From Poa pratensis (Eukaryota > Streptophyta > Magnoliopsida > Poales > Poaceae), in the NCBI GenBank assembly GCA_947311845.1, contig CAMZMU010000096.1, positions 11,436,910 to 11,500,909 on the forward strand: a stretch of DNA of 64,000 nucleotides, in the 5' to 3' direction. The notes below the pieces were generated by a model. The model did no database searches. It had not been told where the DNA came from and worked only from the letters and a program-made list of their open reading frames with translations. Position 1 is the stretch's first letter. Each line of letters begins with the position of its first letter. The position numbers and the translations under genes were made by a program. Shown one piece after another: positions 46,101 through 56,569 of this stretch.

Positions 46101-46200
46101 TACCTCGTCTGGTGGTGCCCTGATTATTAGGCCACCTGCGACTTCAGCCGCGAGACTAGCCGCACCAATCCCTGCTCCTGTAACTAACAAGAGGAAATAA
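43101..46200 (+). pseudogene. antisense gene of element 2, Transposase_28-like protein, multi-exon
   Basis: ATG 43101 opens MSRRKCNWEGSWIDEDFLES. A one-base frameshift near 43295 precedes the conserved block LMQRLGLRFHDIGPNSMLQV, NFHVLCEDYLGIPPSIDFWF, matching the corresponding block in element 1's antisense gene. Exon 1 ends at a GTG|GTAATG donor (43982) and exon 2 starts after TTTTCAG (44060) with IDPHFWVHPSEDA; a further frameshift lies near 44255. A coiled-coil exon is at about 45124-45510 (DQAQEIRSLKCQLDSCEEQF). The last exon (about 45600-46200) has WKRSSARTGAAHVLTLLRAY and ends in a Ser/Pro-rich tail with TAA at 46198. Two independent elements share this architecture. Its function is unknown. 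Confidence 0.75.
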
Positions 46201-46813
46201 ATAATAATGTGGGGCATGCCCGTTAGTCTGTAAGACATTTATGTATGAATATTTGTTGTTGCGACCTATAAACAGGCCCTTTTCTTGATACTTCCCCTTA
46301 AGTAGACGCTCGCGCGGCTCAGAATTTCCCAGGTAAAAAATGCGTGTTCAGGGTCGCTGGCGGCCATGATAGGCAATCACACTCGATTGACACCGCACCC
46401 CAGTACTTTGGCCGCATAATGCAAGACGCTTCTAGCTTAAGGGTTGCCACTCGTTTGGCCAAGTTTGAGGTGCGATTGGTACTCGCGATGCTCGATACGA
46501 GCCCTCAAGGGTCAGTGATATATGAAATTCTAAAGACTCAGCGACTCAATGATAGTTGAGGCGAAACGACAAACCCCTGAGACAAGGGTGCCGGCTTTAT
46601 TTCATAATCACCCGATGTTTTACAAGGTATGACAAAGACAATGCAGGCCCTTTAAGTGCGGGTTTTCTGTTCCCCGCAGGCCATGCATACTTGATACTCA
46701 TCGCACTCAGCTGCGAAATAATACTCCTGGCGGAGCGGGTTGAACACCTCATTGGTTCATATTTGAGTCGCTAAAAGCGACTCGGGTCGAGAATGATAGT
46801 TCCGATGTGTGTT
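46201..46813. other. spacer between antisense gene and gag-protease of element 2
   Basis: About 610 bp where the two convergent genes end tail to tail. It contains no open frame I can support. GCGACTC-type strings recur here and in the neighbouring gag. Confidence 0.5.
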
Positions 46814-49471
46814 TCATGTTGAAGCTGGGAACGAGCTCTCCTGAAGAATAGCCGCATTGAGTTGCGGCTTAATTTGAGTCGCGTCTGTGTTATGGGGTCT
46901 CACAATAATTGGAGCTCCTTGGCTTTGGTTGTTGATCGAGATTGGATCTACGCATATGCGCCACCTCCCATCTCCTTTTTGCACGAGTGCGACTCTTGAA
47001 TCATGTGCGACTTCTTGGTTGTAACTCACCATCCTGTGAGTGCATCCTGCTGGCCGCCTCCGCGGTACTTCTAGCGCGACTCGTTTGGGACTTCGAAGGC
47101 TCTTCTCTGATCTATGTCCATGTAAGGAATTGGCGATGCAAGCTTCTTCTGCCATTGCTGAGCCCAAATTTTCGCACTCAAGTGCAACTTGCCTGTCCCC
47201 ATATACTGTGATCACACCATTTGGTCCTGGTATTTTGAGTTGCAGGTAGACGTAGCAGGGACGAGCGGTGAACTTGACATAGGCTTCTCTTCCAAAGATC
47301 GCATGATATGAGCTCTTCTCAGCCACAACCTCAAAGTCTAGGAGCTCTATGCGGAAGTTCCGCTCTGTCCCGAAACTGACTTCAAGAGTTATCTTTCCTA
47401 TAGGTCGCGTAACAGCTCCCAGAATTATTCCTTGGATTTCTCTTCTGGTCGGTCGCAGCCACGACTCTGGTATGTTCATCCTTCGGAGCGTGTCTTGGTA
47501 TAAGATATTTACTCTCCCTCTTCCATCCATAAGGACTTTGCGCAACCTGTATCCTGCGACTTGTGGTGCGACTACAAGAGCTGGCTGTCCAGTATTCTTT
47601 ACTTCTGGGGGATGATCGCTGCGACTCCACATGACTGATTGCTCTATCCAGCGACGGCATCTTTCTGGCGTCGGGTCATGACCACGCTTCCGGTCACTGT
47701 GTGTTGTTCGCACTTCTACCGTGTGAAATTGCATTATATTCCTTCTAAGTAAGGCTTCTCGATTTTGGTGAGAACTTGCTTTGTCCTTCTGCTGCACGGG
47801 CCCTATGTGAGTTGCTCCTGGCGCGTGACCTTCTCTCCATCTCCTGTAATAATGGCATTGCGCCTTGGTGTGGCTCGCAGGTCTCCCATCTCTTCGGCGA
47901 TGTAAGTCGCAGGGGCTGTCCAGGGTCCCTTTGACGCTGTTGGGAAGTGGTTCCTTACCCCTTCCTTGCTCTTTTGGCTGACTCGCTTGATGTTCAGTCC
48001 GTGCTGCTTGCTGTTCTTCCTTCGGGATTCGCGGTAAGCCGTTCGTAATTTTCTCAGTTTCCGCATACTTGTTGACCGTTGCCCACAACTTGTCGAAGCT
48101 GTCTATCTTATGCGCAGCGCGACTTAACTTATGTACTAGTGGCTCAAACCTACAATTCTTCTCCATGACTTGTATTGTGGTGTGTACTGTTGAGCTTTTG
48201 GCAGAATCAAGAATTTCTGCGATTCTCTTCGCCCAATCGCGAGTCGTCTCATCCTCCTTCTGGACGCACTGTTTGAGCTTCTTCATATCCTCAGTTTGGA
48301 ACCTCTTGATGAACTTATCTTTTAGGTCTTGCCATGTGTTTATTGATTTTGGCGGTAGCTTTACAAGCCAATCCCTGACCTTTCCTTGTATCACCAAGTG
48401 AAAATACTTCGCTCGTACCTCCTGAGTTACATCAGGTCCTGTCATGTTCACCTCATAGTCTTCTATCCACAGAGAGGGGTCTTGGTCTTCGCAGTAAGTG
48501 GTAACTTGCTGCGACTCTTCAAGGCTTGGAGGGAAACGAGTGAGTCGTATTTTCTCCCCAAAGCATGCTGGCCCTTTTAATAGCGAGTAGGAGCTTACTG
48601 GTGCTGTATCTTCATCTGAATCAATCTCGTCCTGAGCTGGTTGAGTCGCCGCGACTGCCTGTGGCTCGCCTTTTGTCTCCTCTTCTTTTTCCAATGACAC
48701 TTGTAAGCCTGCCAACTGGTTAACCACTTCCTCAACACTATACTTTTCTCCACCCCATGATACTTCATGTTGCGGCTCATTGGGCGTGACTCCATACATA
48801 TTTGCTTGTTGTAAGGCAGCGGTTTGCAGTAGATCAATCGCATAGCGAGCTTCCTTATCAGCTTGTGTGTCTCCCACCGGTACCATCCTTGATAATATCC
48901 CTATTGCGGCATCAACATTGTTCTCTAGGTTGCCGTGGAACTTCGGTTTCATCTCTCCTTTGTCTGTCTTGATCTGATGCTTTTGCTACCAGCGGCGAAG
49001 TCGCCAGTCTTCTTCTTGGAGTTTCTTTCGCTCAGGTGTCGTCTTGGTCCAAATGGCCTGACGTTTTTGCTGCCAGCGACGCAGTCGCTGATCTTCTTCC
49101 TGGAGCCTTTTGCGCTCAATTGCGAGCCTTTGCGCCTCCTCGCAAAGCTCTGTCCTGATAGCTTCAATCTCTTCAATTTTGAGGTCTCCTTCCTGATTTG
49201 GTAGAGATCCCCAAATAGGTTTTGACGGAGAGGAAACAGGTGCTTCTGTTGTAGCTTGATGTAGCTCTTCCAACACGCGGACCCTGACTGGCCGCAATTC
49301 CTCCACTGACTTGCTTCTTTGAGCCGCACCTCCAGGTTTGCGACTAACGGAACCGATAAAAACTTTTACTGATCCAATGGGAACTATGTATCCAAACTCG
49401 ACGTGATCTGCTTCGGGTCCCCACTCTGAGTCGTCGATGAAGGGGACTCCATTGATGCCGCCAAAACTCAT
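46814..49471 (-). pseudogene. gag-protease of element 2 with RT stub
   Basis: ATG 49471 starts MSMSFGGINGVPFIDDSEW-like gag in one frame that stays open to 46814 except for a single TAG at 48986-48988. That stop falls in a repeat, RRWQQK, whose second copy reads RRW-stop-QQK. The capsid blocks are YFHLVIQGKVRDWLVKLPPK and TWQDLKDKFIKRFQ. The protease region has LMDGRGRVNILYQDTL, where family members have DGGS, so the active site is altered; SYHAIFGREAYVKFTA follows. It ends with VQKGDGRWRICVD, the first RT block, after which RT is lost and unrelated residues run to the stop. About 2.66 kb open but for one stop suggests fairly recent activity in trans. Confidence 0.82.
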
Positions 49472-49480
49472 GCTCAAATA

Positions 49481-49595
49481 AACATTTAAAAAAAATTATA
49501 GTACAAGGACGACGACGTGCTTGCAGCCACACGATTAATGTATTGGGCAGAGGTACGAAATTAAGGCCTCCTACGTGCATTGCTAGCAAAACAGA
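49481..49595 (-). other. 3' flank of the P450 gene
   Basis: About 115 bp between the P450 stop codon and the broken edge of element 2; probably 3' UTR. It contains TTAAAAAAAATTATAG on the plus strand. No certain polyadenylation signal was identified. Confidence 0.4.
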
Positions 49596-52500
49596 TCAAT
49601 TCTCACATGGGAGTGGGATATGGGGTTTTGCGTGCACCCAGAGCTTGGCCTTCCTTCTCACCATGATACCGAAAGTCTCCGTCATGTCCATATCTTCAGG
49701 CGTGACGCCAGTGGGCAGCTCCCAGTCGAAGTGGAAGAGGAGACTAGCGAGCGCCAGCTCCATGTTGGCAATGCCGAGCGACATGCCGGGGCACATCCTC
49801 CGGCCAGCTCCGAACGGGAGGAACTCAAAGTCGGCGCCCTTGAAGTTGACGATGCTGTTCTCGAACCTCTCCGGCCTAAACGCCTCCGCGTCGCCCCAGT
49901 ACCTGTCATCCCTCCCCAACGCCCACACGTTGACGAACACCTTGGTGCCCGTGGGCACGTCGTAGCCCATCACACGGCACGTCTCGCGGCACTCCCATGG
50001 AAGCAGCAGCGCCGCCGGCGGGTGAAGCCTCAGGGCCTCCTTGATCACCAGGTGGAGGTAACCCAGCCTCACCTTGACGAGGTCATCCTCGGCCAGCTTG
50101 TCTCGCCCCTTGAAGATCTCTCTCACCTCGGACTGCACCTTGTGGAGAACTCTAGGATTTTTCTTGAGCTCCGCCATGGCCCAATCTAGCGTCGTCGACG
50201 ACGTCTCGCTACCAGCAGAAAAAATGTCCTGCAGTTATAGTGACCATTCGACGTTATGTATGGAAGGCACACAAAGATCTATGCTAGCTGTTAGAGTATA
50301 GTGTTAGAGTTTGTAATAAGAACCATACCGTATTTGATAGGTGTAGTACACCGACCAAATACGTATCTGTGTAAGCCACGGTGGGGGCGTTTCCCACCTC
50401 GTATATAACATGCAACACGATGGCCCCAAAGGGCATCGTTTCCGCTACGTTACACTGATATGGTATCAGAGCCCTAACCTAGCCACCGATCCGAAAAATC
50501 AAGATCGCCACCGCCGCCGCAGTCAGCTGCCGCCGCCGCCTACATCCAAAGACCTACGACCAACAACCAAAGACACCGCCGCCGCTGCAGCCTATCCTGC
50601 CGCCGCCGCCGCAAAACAAAGACCAAAACCTACGACCACGAAAACTCAAGATCGCCGCCACCGCAGCTCTTTCTGCCGCAGCCGCCTCAAGACCTGTAGC
50701 CGTCGCAGACTTCTCTGTCGCCGCCGCATGAAGACCCTACTGTGCTCATGGCGTCGTCCTCGTCCTCGTCTCCCGTCACGATGGGATCGGTCGCATCGGC
50801 GCTTGGAGCTCCTCCCTCGCAGAAGCTCGTTCGTGGAAAATTTCTGTTCTGGAAAACTTTGGTGATGCCAGCCCTTCGTGTTGCTCAAGTTCTCGAGCTC
50901 CTCGACGGCACTGAACCTGCTCCTGCTCGCCTGATGGAGGTTGAAGATTCTGAGAAGAAGAAGCCGTGATGAGCTACATTGTCAACTCCTTGTCCCCTGA
51001 TATTCTGGCGCACGTCGTCGGACTGGAAACCAGTGAGGCCGTCTGGTCCGTGATCACAAGGATGTTCTCTACCCAGTCGATGTCCAAGGTCAACCATCTT
51101 CGCAGCTCTCTCAACAGCACGAAGAAAGGTTCTCTCACGACGGCTCAATACTTCGCTAAGATGAAAAGGCTTAAGTTCCGAGTTGATGGCACTCGGCAGG
51201 CAAGTCGATGATGGAGAGCTCGTCGGCTACATCCTTAATGGCCTCGACGGCTCGTACAATGAAGTTGCTGCTGCTGTCCACGGCAACCCCTACATTACTC
51301 TTGATGACCTTTATGATCAAACTGTTGCTCATGATCTGCGTCAGAACATGCTACAGGCCTCCGGTGATACTTTTACCTCTTCTTCAAACTATGCACATCG
51401 TGGTCGCGGTGGTGGTGACCGTGGCCGTGGCTGGGATGGTGGCCGCGGTGGTGGTGACCGTGGCCGTGATGATAATCGTGGCCCCCGCCGCGATGATGAT
51501 GATCGCTACCGTCGTGACGACAGCCGTGATGGTGGCCGCCGCTGGGATGGTGGTGGCCGTGGCCGTCCTGAAGGCCGACGTGATGACAGAGGCGTGGACA
51601 ACCGCCGTGATGATCGACGGGATGGTAGCCGGCGTCGTGATGGTGGTGGCCGTGGTGACCGTGCTCCCACTCCGTTTGTTGACATCACATGTCAAATATG
51701 CAAGATCCACAGCCATCCAGCAAGCGAGTGCTGGTGGCGCTACCAAGACCGTGATGATTCTGATGATGAAGGAGACACCAAGGACAAGGCGGCCAATGTG
51801 GCATATGGTGCTGCATATGGTGTTGACACGAACTGGTACCCTGATACGGGTGCCACCGATCACATTACAAGCGAGTTGAGCAAGCTGTCCACGCACGAGA
51901 AGTACAAGGGCTGTGAACACGTCCACACCGCCAATGGTCATGGTATGCAAATTTCCCATGTTGGTCATTCTGTTTTGCATTCCCCACATAGTTCATTGCA
52001 TCTAAACAATATCCTACATGTTCCTATAGCCTCTAAAAATTTGATATCCGTTCATAAACACACTCTTGATAATAATGTGTTCATCGAGTTTCATCCTTTT
52101 TCCTTTTTGATCAAGGACCAGGAAACAAAGACGGTTCTGTTTGAGGGTCCCTGTCGTGGCGGTCTATACCCTCTAGTGCCCACTTCTCGCAAGCAAGCCT
52201 TTATGACAATAAAGCCATCGTCTTCTACGTGGCATCGTCGCTTAGGCAATCCTTCGTCTTTTGTCGTCCAGCAAATTATTAGAAAGAATGAACTCCCTCA
52301 TACTCCAGAAATAAATGCTCATGTGTGTGATGCTTGTCAGCTAGCTAAGAGTCATCAGTTGCCATATCCTGTTTCCACCAGTGTCTCCACTGTTCCTTTG
52401 GAACAAGTGTTTTCTGATGTATGGGGTCCAGCACCTGCCTCTGTTGGCAAACATTTGTATTATGTGAGTTTTATCGATGACTATAGTAAATTTACTTGGA

Positions 52501-55500
52501 TTTACTTGCTTAAGAATCGTTCTGATATCAAGTGTTTCTTAATTTTCAACAATTTGTTGAACGCAAGTTTGAGAGAAAAATAAAAACCATGCAAACTGAT
52601 TGGGGTGGTGAATATGAAAAACTCCATAGTTTCTTTCAGAAAATTGACATATCTCATCATGTTTTTTGTCCACATGCTCATCAACAAAATGGTTCCACCG
52701 AAAGAAAACATCGACACATTGTAGAAGTTGGTTTATCCATTTTAGCAAATGCTTCCATGCCCTTAAGTTTTGGGATGAAGCTTTTCTCACCGCCACATTC
52801 CTCATTAATTTGCTCCCTAGCAAAGTCATTAATTTTGACACCCCTGTTGAACGCCTTATGCACACTAAGCCAAATTATGACTCTCTTCGTGTTTTTGGTT
52901 GCGCTTGCTGGCCCAATTTTCGTCCATACAACAAACGCAAACTTGCTTTTCGTTCCACTCGTTGTGTGTTCCTTGGTTATAGCCCCCTCCACAAAGGTGT
53001 CAAATGTCTTGATGTTTCCACTGGCTGTGTCTATATCTCTCGTGATGTGGTTTTCGATGAAAATGTGTTTCCCTTCGCCGCCTTACACCCTAATGCTGGT
53101 CGACGTCTTAAAGCTGACATCCTTCTACTTCCTAAAGATTCATCATCACACTCATCATATGTAGGGGATGCACAAACACATGACTACATGCCTTTGCCTA
53201 TTATTCCCATTGTCACTAACCCTGGACAGGAAACAATGGAACAACATACTGCTAATGAAAGTGCTTCAGATTCTGAGCATCCTGAAAAAAATCTTGATGA
53301 AAATGGTCAAGAAACGGAGCTGGAAGAGCCCGAACAAGATCCTAGTGTTGAACAACAAGAAGACAACCTAGGCACGAATTCAGATGCGGATGCTATATCC
53401 TCCTCGGATCAGGCGCGTGGTGATCCCGGAGAAGATTCTCCCGCCGTGTCGCCGTCTGCATCGTCACATCCCGAGGTCGACCAGCCTGCCTCCACTCCTT
53501 GTCTGACGCCTGGCAAGCTGCGCCAGCGCTCCCGCATCGCGCCATCACATGCACATCCAGGTTGTCCGCCGGCTGGCCAACAGGAGCCCGCCACCTCACC
53601 GTCTGCCCATGCAGACTTGGACGCAGAAGACGCGTCTGCACGTGCAGACACGGACGACGACGACGCAGCTGCAGCAGATTCTGCTGTTGCTGCTGGATCT
53701 TCTATGTAGCCGGATGGTGCTGCACCTCCTGCTGCGGGTGTTACAACACGTCTCAAAAAAGGTATAACCAAGCCCAAAAACTTTACCGATGGTACTGTTC
53801 GTTATAGCACAAAAGGCGGCACTGTGCGGTATGGTCTTCTTGCTTCCACAGGTGAACTTAGTTCTCTCTCTGAAGCTCTTGATCATCCACAATGGCGTCA
53901 AGCAATGGAAGAAGAATACGATGCTCTTCTAAAAAAAAATACATGGCATCTTGTGCCTTCTAGCTCTCGTAGAAACCTGATTGATTGCAAGTGGGTCTAT
54001 CGCATAAAAAGGCGTGCTGATGGCACCATTGACAGATATAAAGCTCGTCTTGTTGCCAAGGGTTTCAAGCAAAGGTACGGAATTGACTATGAGGATACTT
54101 TCAGCCCTGTTGTCAAAATTGCCACGATTCGTATTGTGCTTGCAATCTCAGTTTCGAGAGGATGGAGTTTACGGCAGCTGGATGTTAAGAACGCGTTTTT
54201 GCATGGTGTTCTGGAAGAGAAAGTTTACATGAGACAACCCCCTGGTTTTGAGGATCCTAATGCCCCCATCATATTTGCAGACTTGACAAAGCTCTTTATG
54301 GTCTTAAACAGGCTCCTCGTGCATGATTCTCTCGGCTGAGTTCCAAGCTTCAGAACTTCGGTTTTATACCATCACAAGCTGATACATCTTTATTTCTGTA
54401 CAACAAGGCAGATATTATCATTTATGTGCTGATTTATGTTGATGATATAATTGTTACAAGTTCATCAGATCAGGCCATCAATGCTTTGCTCAAGGACCTC
54501 AACCTTCACTTTGCTATCAAGGACCTTGGTGACTTACATTTCTTCTTAGGGATTGAAGTCAAGAAACTCTCAAATGGTTTGATTCTCACGCAGCAAAAAT
54601 ATGTCTCAGATCTACTTACACGAGCTAGTATGCAACACTGTAAGCCTGCACCTACACCGCTGTCCCCTACAGAAAAACTCTCTTCAGCCGAGGGGGAGCC
54701 ACTTGATTCGGAGGACAGCACATGATATCGAAGCATTGTTGGTGCTCTCCAATATCTTACTTTAACACGCCCAGATTTAGCTTTCTCTGTTAACAAGGTT
54801 TGTCAATATCTTCATGCTCCTATGACATCACATTGGACAGCGGTCAAAAGGATTCTACGTTACGTCAGTGGTACTGCAAAACTTGGTATTATGTTTCAGA
54901 AGTCCACCTCTACCTTGTTGAGTGCTTTTTCAGATGCAGATTGGGCTGGATATCCTGATGACAGGCGTTCCACTGGAGGGTTTGCCATCTTTGTTGGACC
55001 GAACCTTGTATCCTGGAATGCCAGAAAACAACCCACAGTTTCACGGTCTAGTACAGAAGCTGAGTATAAGGCGCTTGCAAATGCTATAACTGAATTGATA
55101 TGGGTTGAAGCTCTTCTCAAGGAACTTGGGGTAAAGTTAACAGAAAAACCATGCTTATGATGTGATAATTTGGGTGCTACATATCTGTCTGCAAATCCCG
55201 TCTTCCATGCTCGTACAAAACATATCGAGATTGATTTTCACTTTGTTCGTGAACGAGTAGCAAGAAAAAATCTGGAGATCAAATTTATATCAAGCAAGGA
55301 TCAAGTTGCTGATGGTTTCACTAAGGCTCTTCCTGTTGCTAGTCTTCATGAGTTTAGACGTAATCTAAATCTCCTTCGTAGTTTAGATTAAGAGGGGTTG
55401 TTAGAGTTTGTAATAAGAACTATACCGTATTTGATACGGTGTAGTACACCGACCAAATACGTATCTGTGTAAGCCACGGTGGGGGCGTTTCCCACCTCGT

Positions 55501-56521
55501 ATATAACATGCAACACGATGGCCCCAAAGGGCATCGTTTCCGCCACGTTGCACTGATATATAGTATAAGGCACTAATCTGTGTCAAATGAATCAAATTAA
55601 CTCTGGTCAAGGATGATGATAATATCTTACGAAAATGACGGTGCTGATGATCTCGTTCGTCAGTTCAAACTGCAGCCCGCCGTCCTTCTGCCGCCTCAGG
55701 AGAACGCCAAGCAGGTCCTCGTCCCTCTCAGGCGCCGGGGCGCCGTCACGTTCTCGTATGCTGCTCTGCACAATGCGGTAGATGTTCCTCTGGCACCTGA
55801 CCATGTCCCGCGCGGCGACGCTGATCCGGCGCACGAGCCGTGACGACGGGTACAGGTCGGCTAGGTTGATGCCACCGGTGAGCCGCACGGCCTCGTCGAC
55901 CTCGTGCAAGAACTCATCGCGGTGGTCGCACCTCCCGCCGATGGCCGCGCGCACAACGGAGTCGTTGGTCATGCGGCACATCATCTCGCTGAGGTTGACG
56001 GCGCGGCCGTGGCGGCACTCGGCGGACACGGCGCGGAGGAGGCGCGCAACCTCGTCCTCCCGGGCGGGGCGGAAGGAGAGCACCCGGCTCGGGCTGAAGA
56101 GCTCGTGCACGCACAACCTGCGGAGCTCACGCCAGCGGTCGTTGTAGGGGGAGAAGAGGACGCCCTTCCCGCCGCAGCAGATGATGTCGAGCGTGGCGCT
56201 GAGGTGGCGGCTGGCGAAGGCGGAGTCGTGGGTCTTCATCACCTCCCTGGCGGCCTCGGCGGAGGACACGACGAGCGTGGGCACGGCGCCGAGGCGGAGG
56301 AGCATGAGCGGGCCGTGGGTGCGGGAGAGCTCGCGCATGGCCGGGTGCGGCAGGTCGCCGAAGCGCGACATTAGGAGGTGGTGCAGGCTGCCGATGAGCG
56401 GCAGCTTCCATGGGCCAGGGAGGAGCCGCTGCCCGCGGGTCGGTGATGTGTAGCGGCCGATGATCAGCTTGAGGAGGACGAAGAAGAGGATTAGTAGCAG
56501 GGAGGGCGCTGTGAAGTCCAT
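49596..56521 (-). CDS. cytochrome P450, CYP71-type, two exons (exon 1 56521-55631, exon 2 50228-49596)
   Basis: A 507-residue microsomal P450 monooxygenase, full family length. P450s of this clan use NADPH-P450 reductase to oxidise small molecules such as terpenoids, indoles or phenolics at the ER. Residues 1-22 are a membrane anchor ([20 protein letters not shown]). The hinge is [12 protein letters not shown] (33-44). The I-helix is AGSETSSTT (302-310). ExxR is EALR (361-364). PERF is FRPERF. The heme loop is [13 protein letters not shown], with the thiolate Cys at about 443. The splice sites TTC|GTAAGA (55630) and CTGCAG|GAC (50229) join in phase 0 at the conserved site before the I-helix. 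I chose ATG 56521 because the anchor starts there; an upstream in-frame ATG at 56560 would add 13 unusual residues. The intron is 5402 bp because a Copia element sits in it. The coding sequence shows no break. Substrate unknown; similarity to other CYP71-family proteins such as CYP71Z or CYP99A is only impressionistic. Confidence 0.9.
50302..50460 (+). repeat. 5' LTR of Copia element
   Basis: 159 bp. Nearly identical to 55399-55558 except a one-base indel (TTTGATAGG versus TTTGATACGG) and a few substitutions. TATATAAC at about 50402 is the candidate promoter. Confidence 0.93.
50461..50472 (+). other. Copia primer-binding site
   Basis: TGGTATCAGAGC, complementary to the 3' end of initiator tRNA-Met, directly after the LTR. 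Confidence 0.93.
50473..50747 (+). other. Copia 5' leader
   Basis: CCGCCGCCGC-rich leader of about 275 bp before the gag ATG at 50748. It contains near-tandem ACCTACGACCA and GCCGCCGCC strings. Confidence 0.6.
50748..52583 (+). pseudogene. Copia gag, protease and N-terminal integrase
   Basis: Gag starts [20 protein letters not shown] at 50748, shifts frame near 50960 and again near 51180, then stays open to 52583. It includes a 275-bp Gly/Arg/Asp-rich tract ([20 protein letters not shown] type), a CCHC knuckle [14 protein letters not shown], the protease active site [12 protein letters not shown], the integrase zinc finger (WHRRLGNPS ... [10 protein letters not shown]) and the first catalytic Asp block DVWGPAP ... 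[15 protein letters not shown]. Confidence 0.9.
52534..53709 (+). pseudogene. Copia integrase core and C-terminal region
   Basis: The second Asp and the Glu blocks lie in one frame ([26 protein letters not shown]). The next frame from about 52750 carries [39 protein letters not shown] and [15 protein letters not shown], followed by an acidic linker that ends at a TAG (53707). At least two frameshifts separate this from the preceding protease frame. Confidence 0.88.
53710..55391 (+). pseudogene. Copia reverse transcriptase and RNase H
   Basis: RT begins with [20 protein letters not shown] and [20 protein letters not shown], then [20 protein letters not shown] and [15 protein letters not shown]. 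It shifts frame near 54275, then has the catalytic [11 protein letters not shown] and FFLGIEV. RNase H has [31 protein letters not shown] and [20 protein letters not shown], ending at 55391. Three in-frame TGA codons (54324, 54723, 55158) each replace a Trp of the family consensus. Confidence 0.92.
55399..55558 (+). repeat. 3' LTR of Copia element
   Basis: 160 bp, preceded by a purine tract AAGAGGGG at about 55390 (polypurine tract) and followed by the TATAG duplication. Confidence 0.93.
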
Positions 56522-56569
56522 TTTGCTCCAGTGAGCTGCAGCCTGAAGCAGGCAGCACATAGATATAGA

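Larger units (their letters stand above)
42272..49480 (-). mobile_element. Tat-type Gypsy element 2, pol-deleted and lacking its 5' LTR
   Basis: A 3' LTR (42272-42766) is followed, in minus orientation upstream, by a polypurine-like tract, an antisense gene on the plus strand (43101-46200), and gag-protease on the minus strand (49471-46814). Pol stops at the start of RT (GDGRWRICVD) and no RNase H or integrase exists, so this is a deletion derivative that would need help in trans. The PBS and 5' LTR are absent: gag's ATG is at 49471 and by about 49490 the sequence is the 3' flank of the P450 gene. Confidence 0.82.
50302..55558 (+). mobile_element. Ty1/Copia LTR retrotransposon in the P450 intron
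   Basis: A 5257-bp element flanked by TATAG (50297-50301 and 55559-55563). The short LTRs (159 and 160 bp) start TGTTAGAGTTTG and end ACTGATA. The PBS TGGTATCAGAGC (initiator tRNA-Met) directly follows the 5' LTR. Domain order gag, protease, integrase, RT, RNase H is that of Copia. It runs opposite to the P450. Frameshifts and nonsense codons make it non-functional. Short LTRs suggest an Ale/Hopscotch-like lineage, not verified. Confidence 0.93.
50229..55630 (-). other. P450 intron enlarged by a Copia insertion
   Basis: Outside the Copia element and its duplicated TATAG, only about 135 bp of native intron remain, an ordinary size for this family. Donor and acceptor are intact. Confidence 0.88.

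Noticed and set aside
51208..51989. Long Val/Met-rich and Thr/Ile-rich frames opposite or out of phase with Copia gag
   Set aside because: They result from the repetitive Gly/Arg/Asp-coding tract read in other frames.
55904..56374. 156-residue plus-strand frame opposite P450 exon 1
   Set aside because: High GC in the third codon position opens antisense frames; the P450 motifs on the minus strand decide the matter.
56522..56560. Upstream in-frame ATG of the P450 (13 extra residues)
   Set aside because: P450s of this type begin directly with the membrane anchor, so the ATG at 56521 is the better start.
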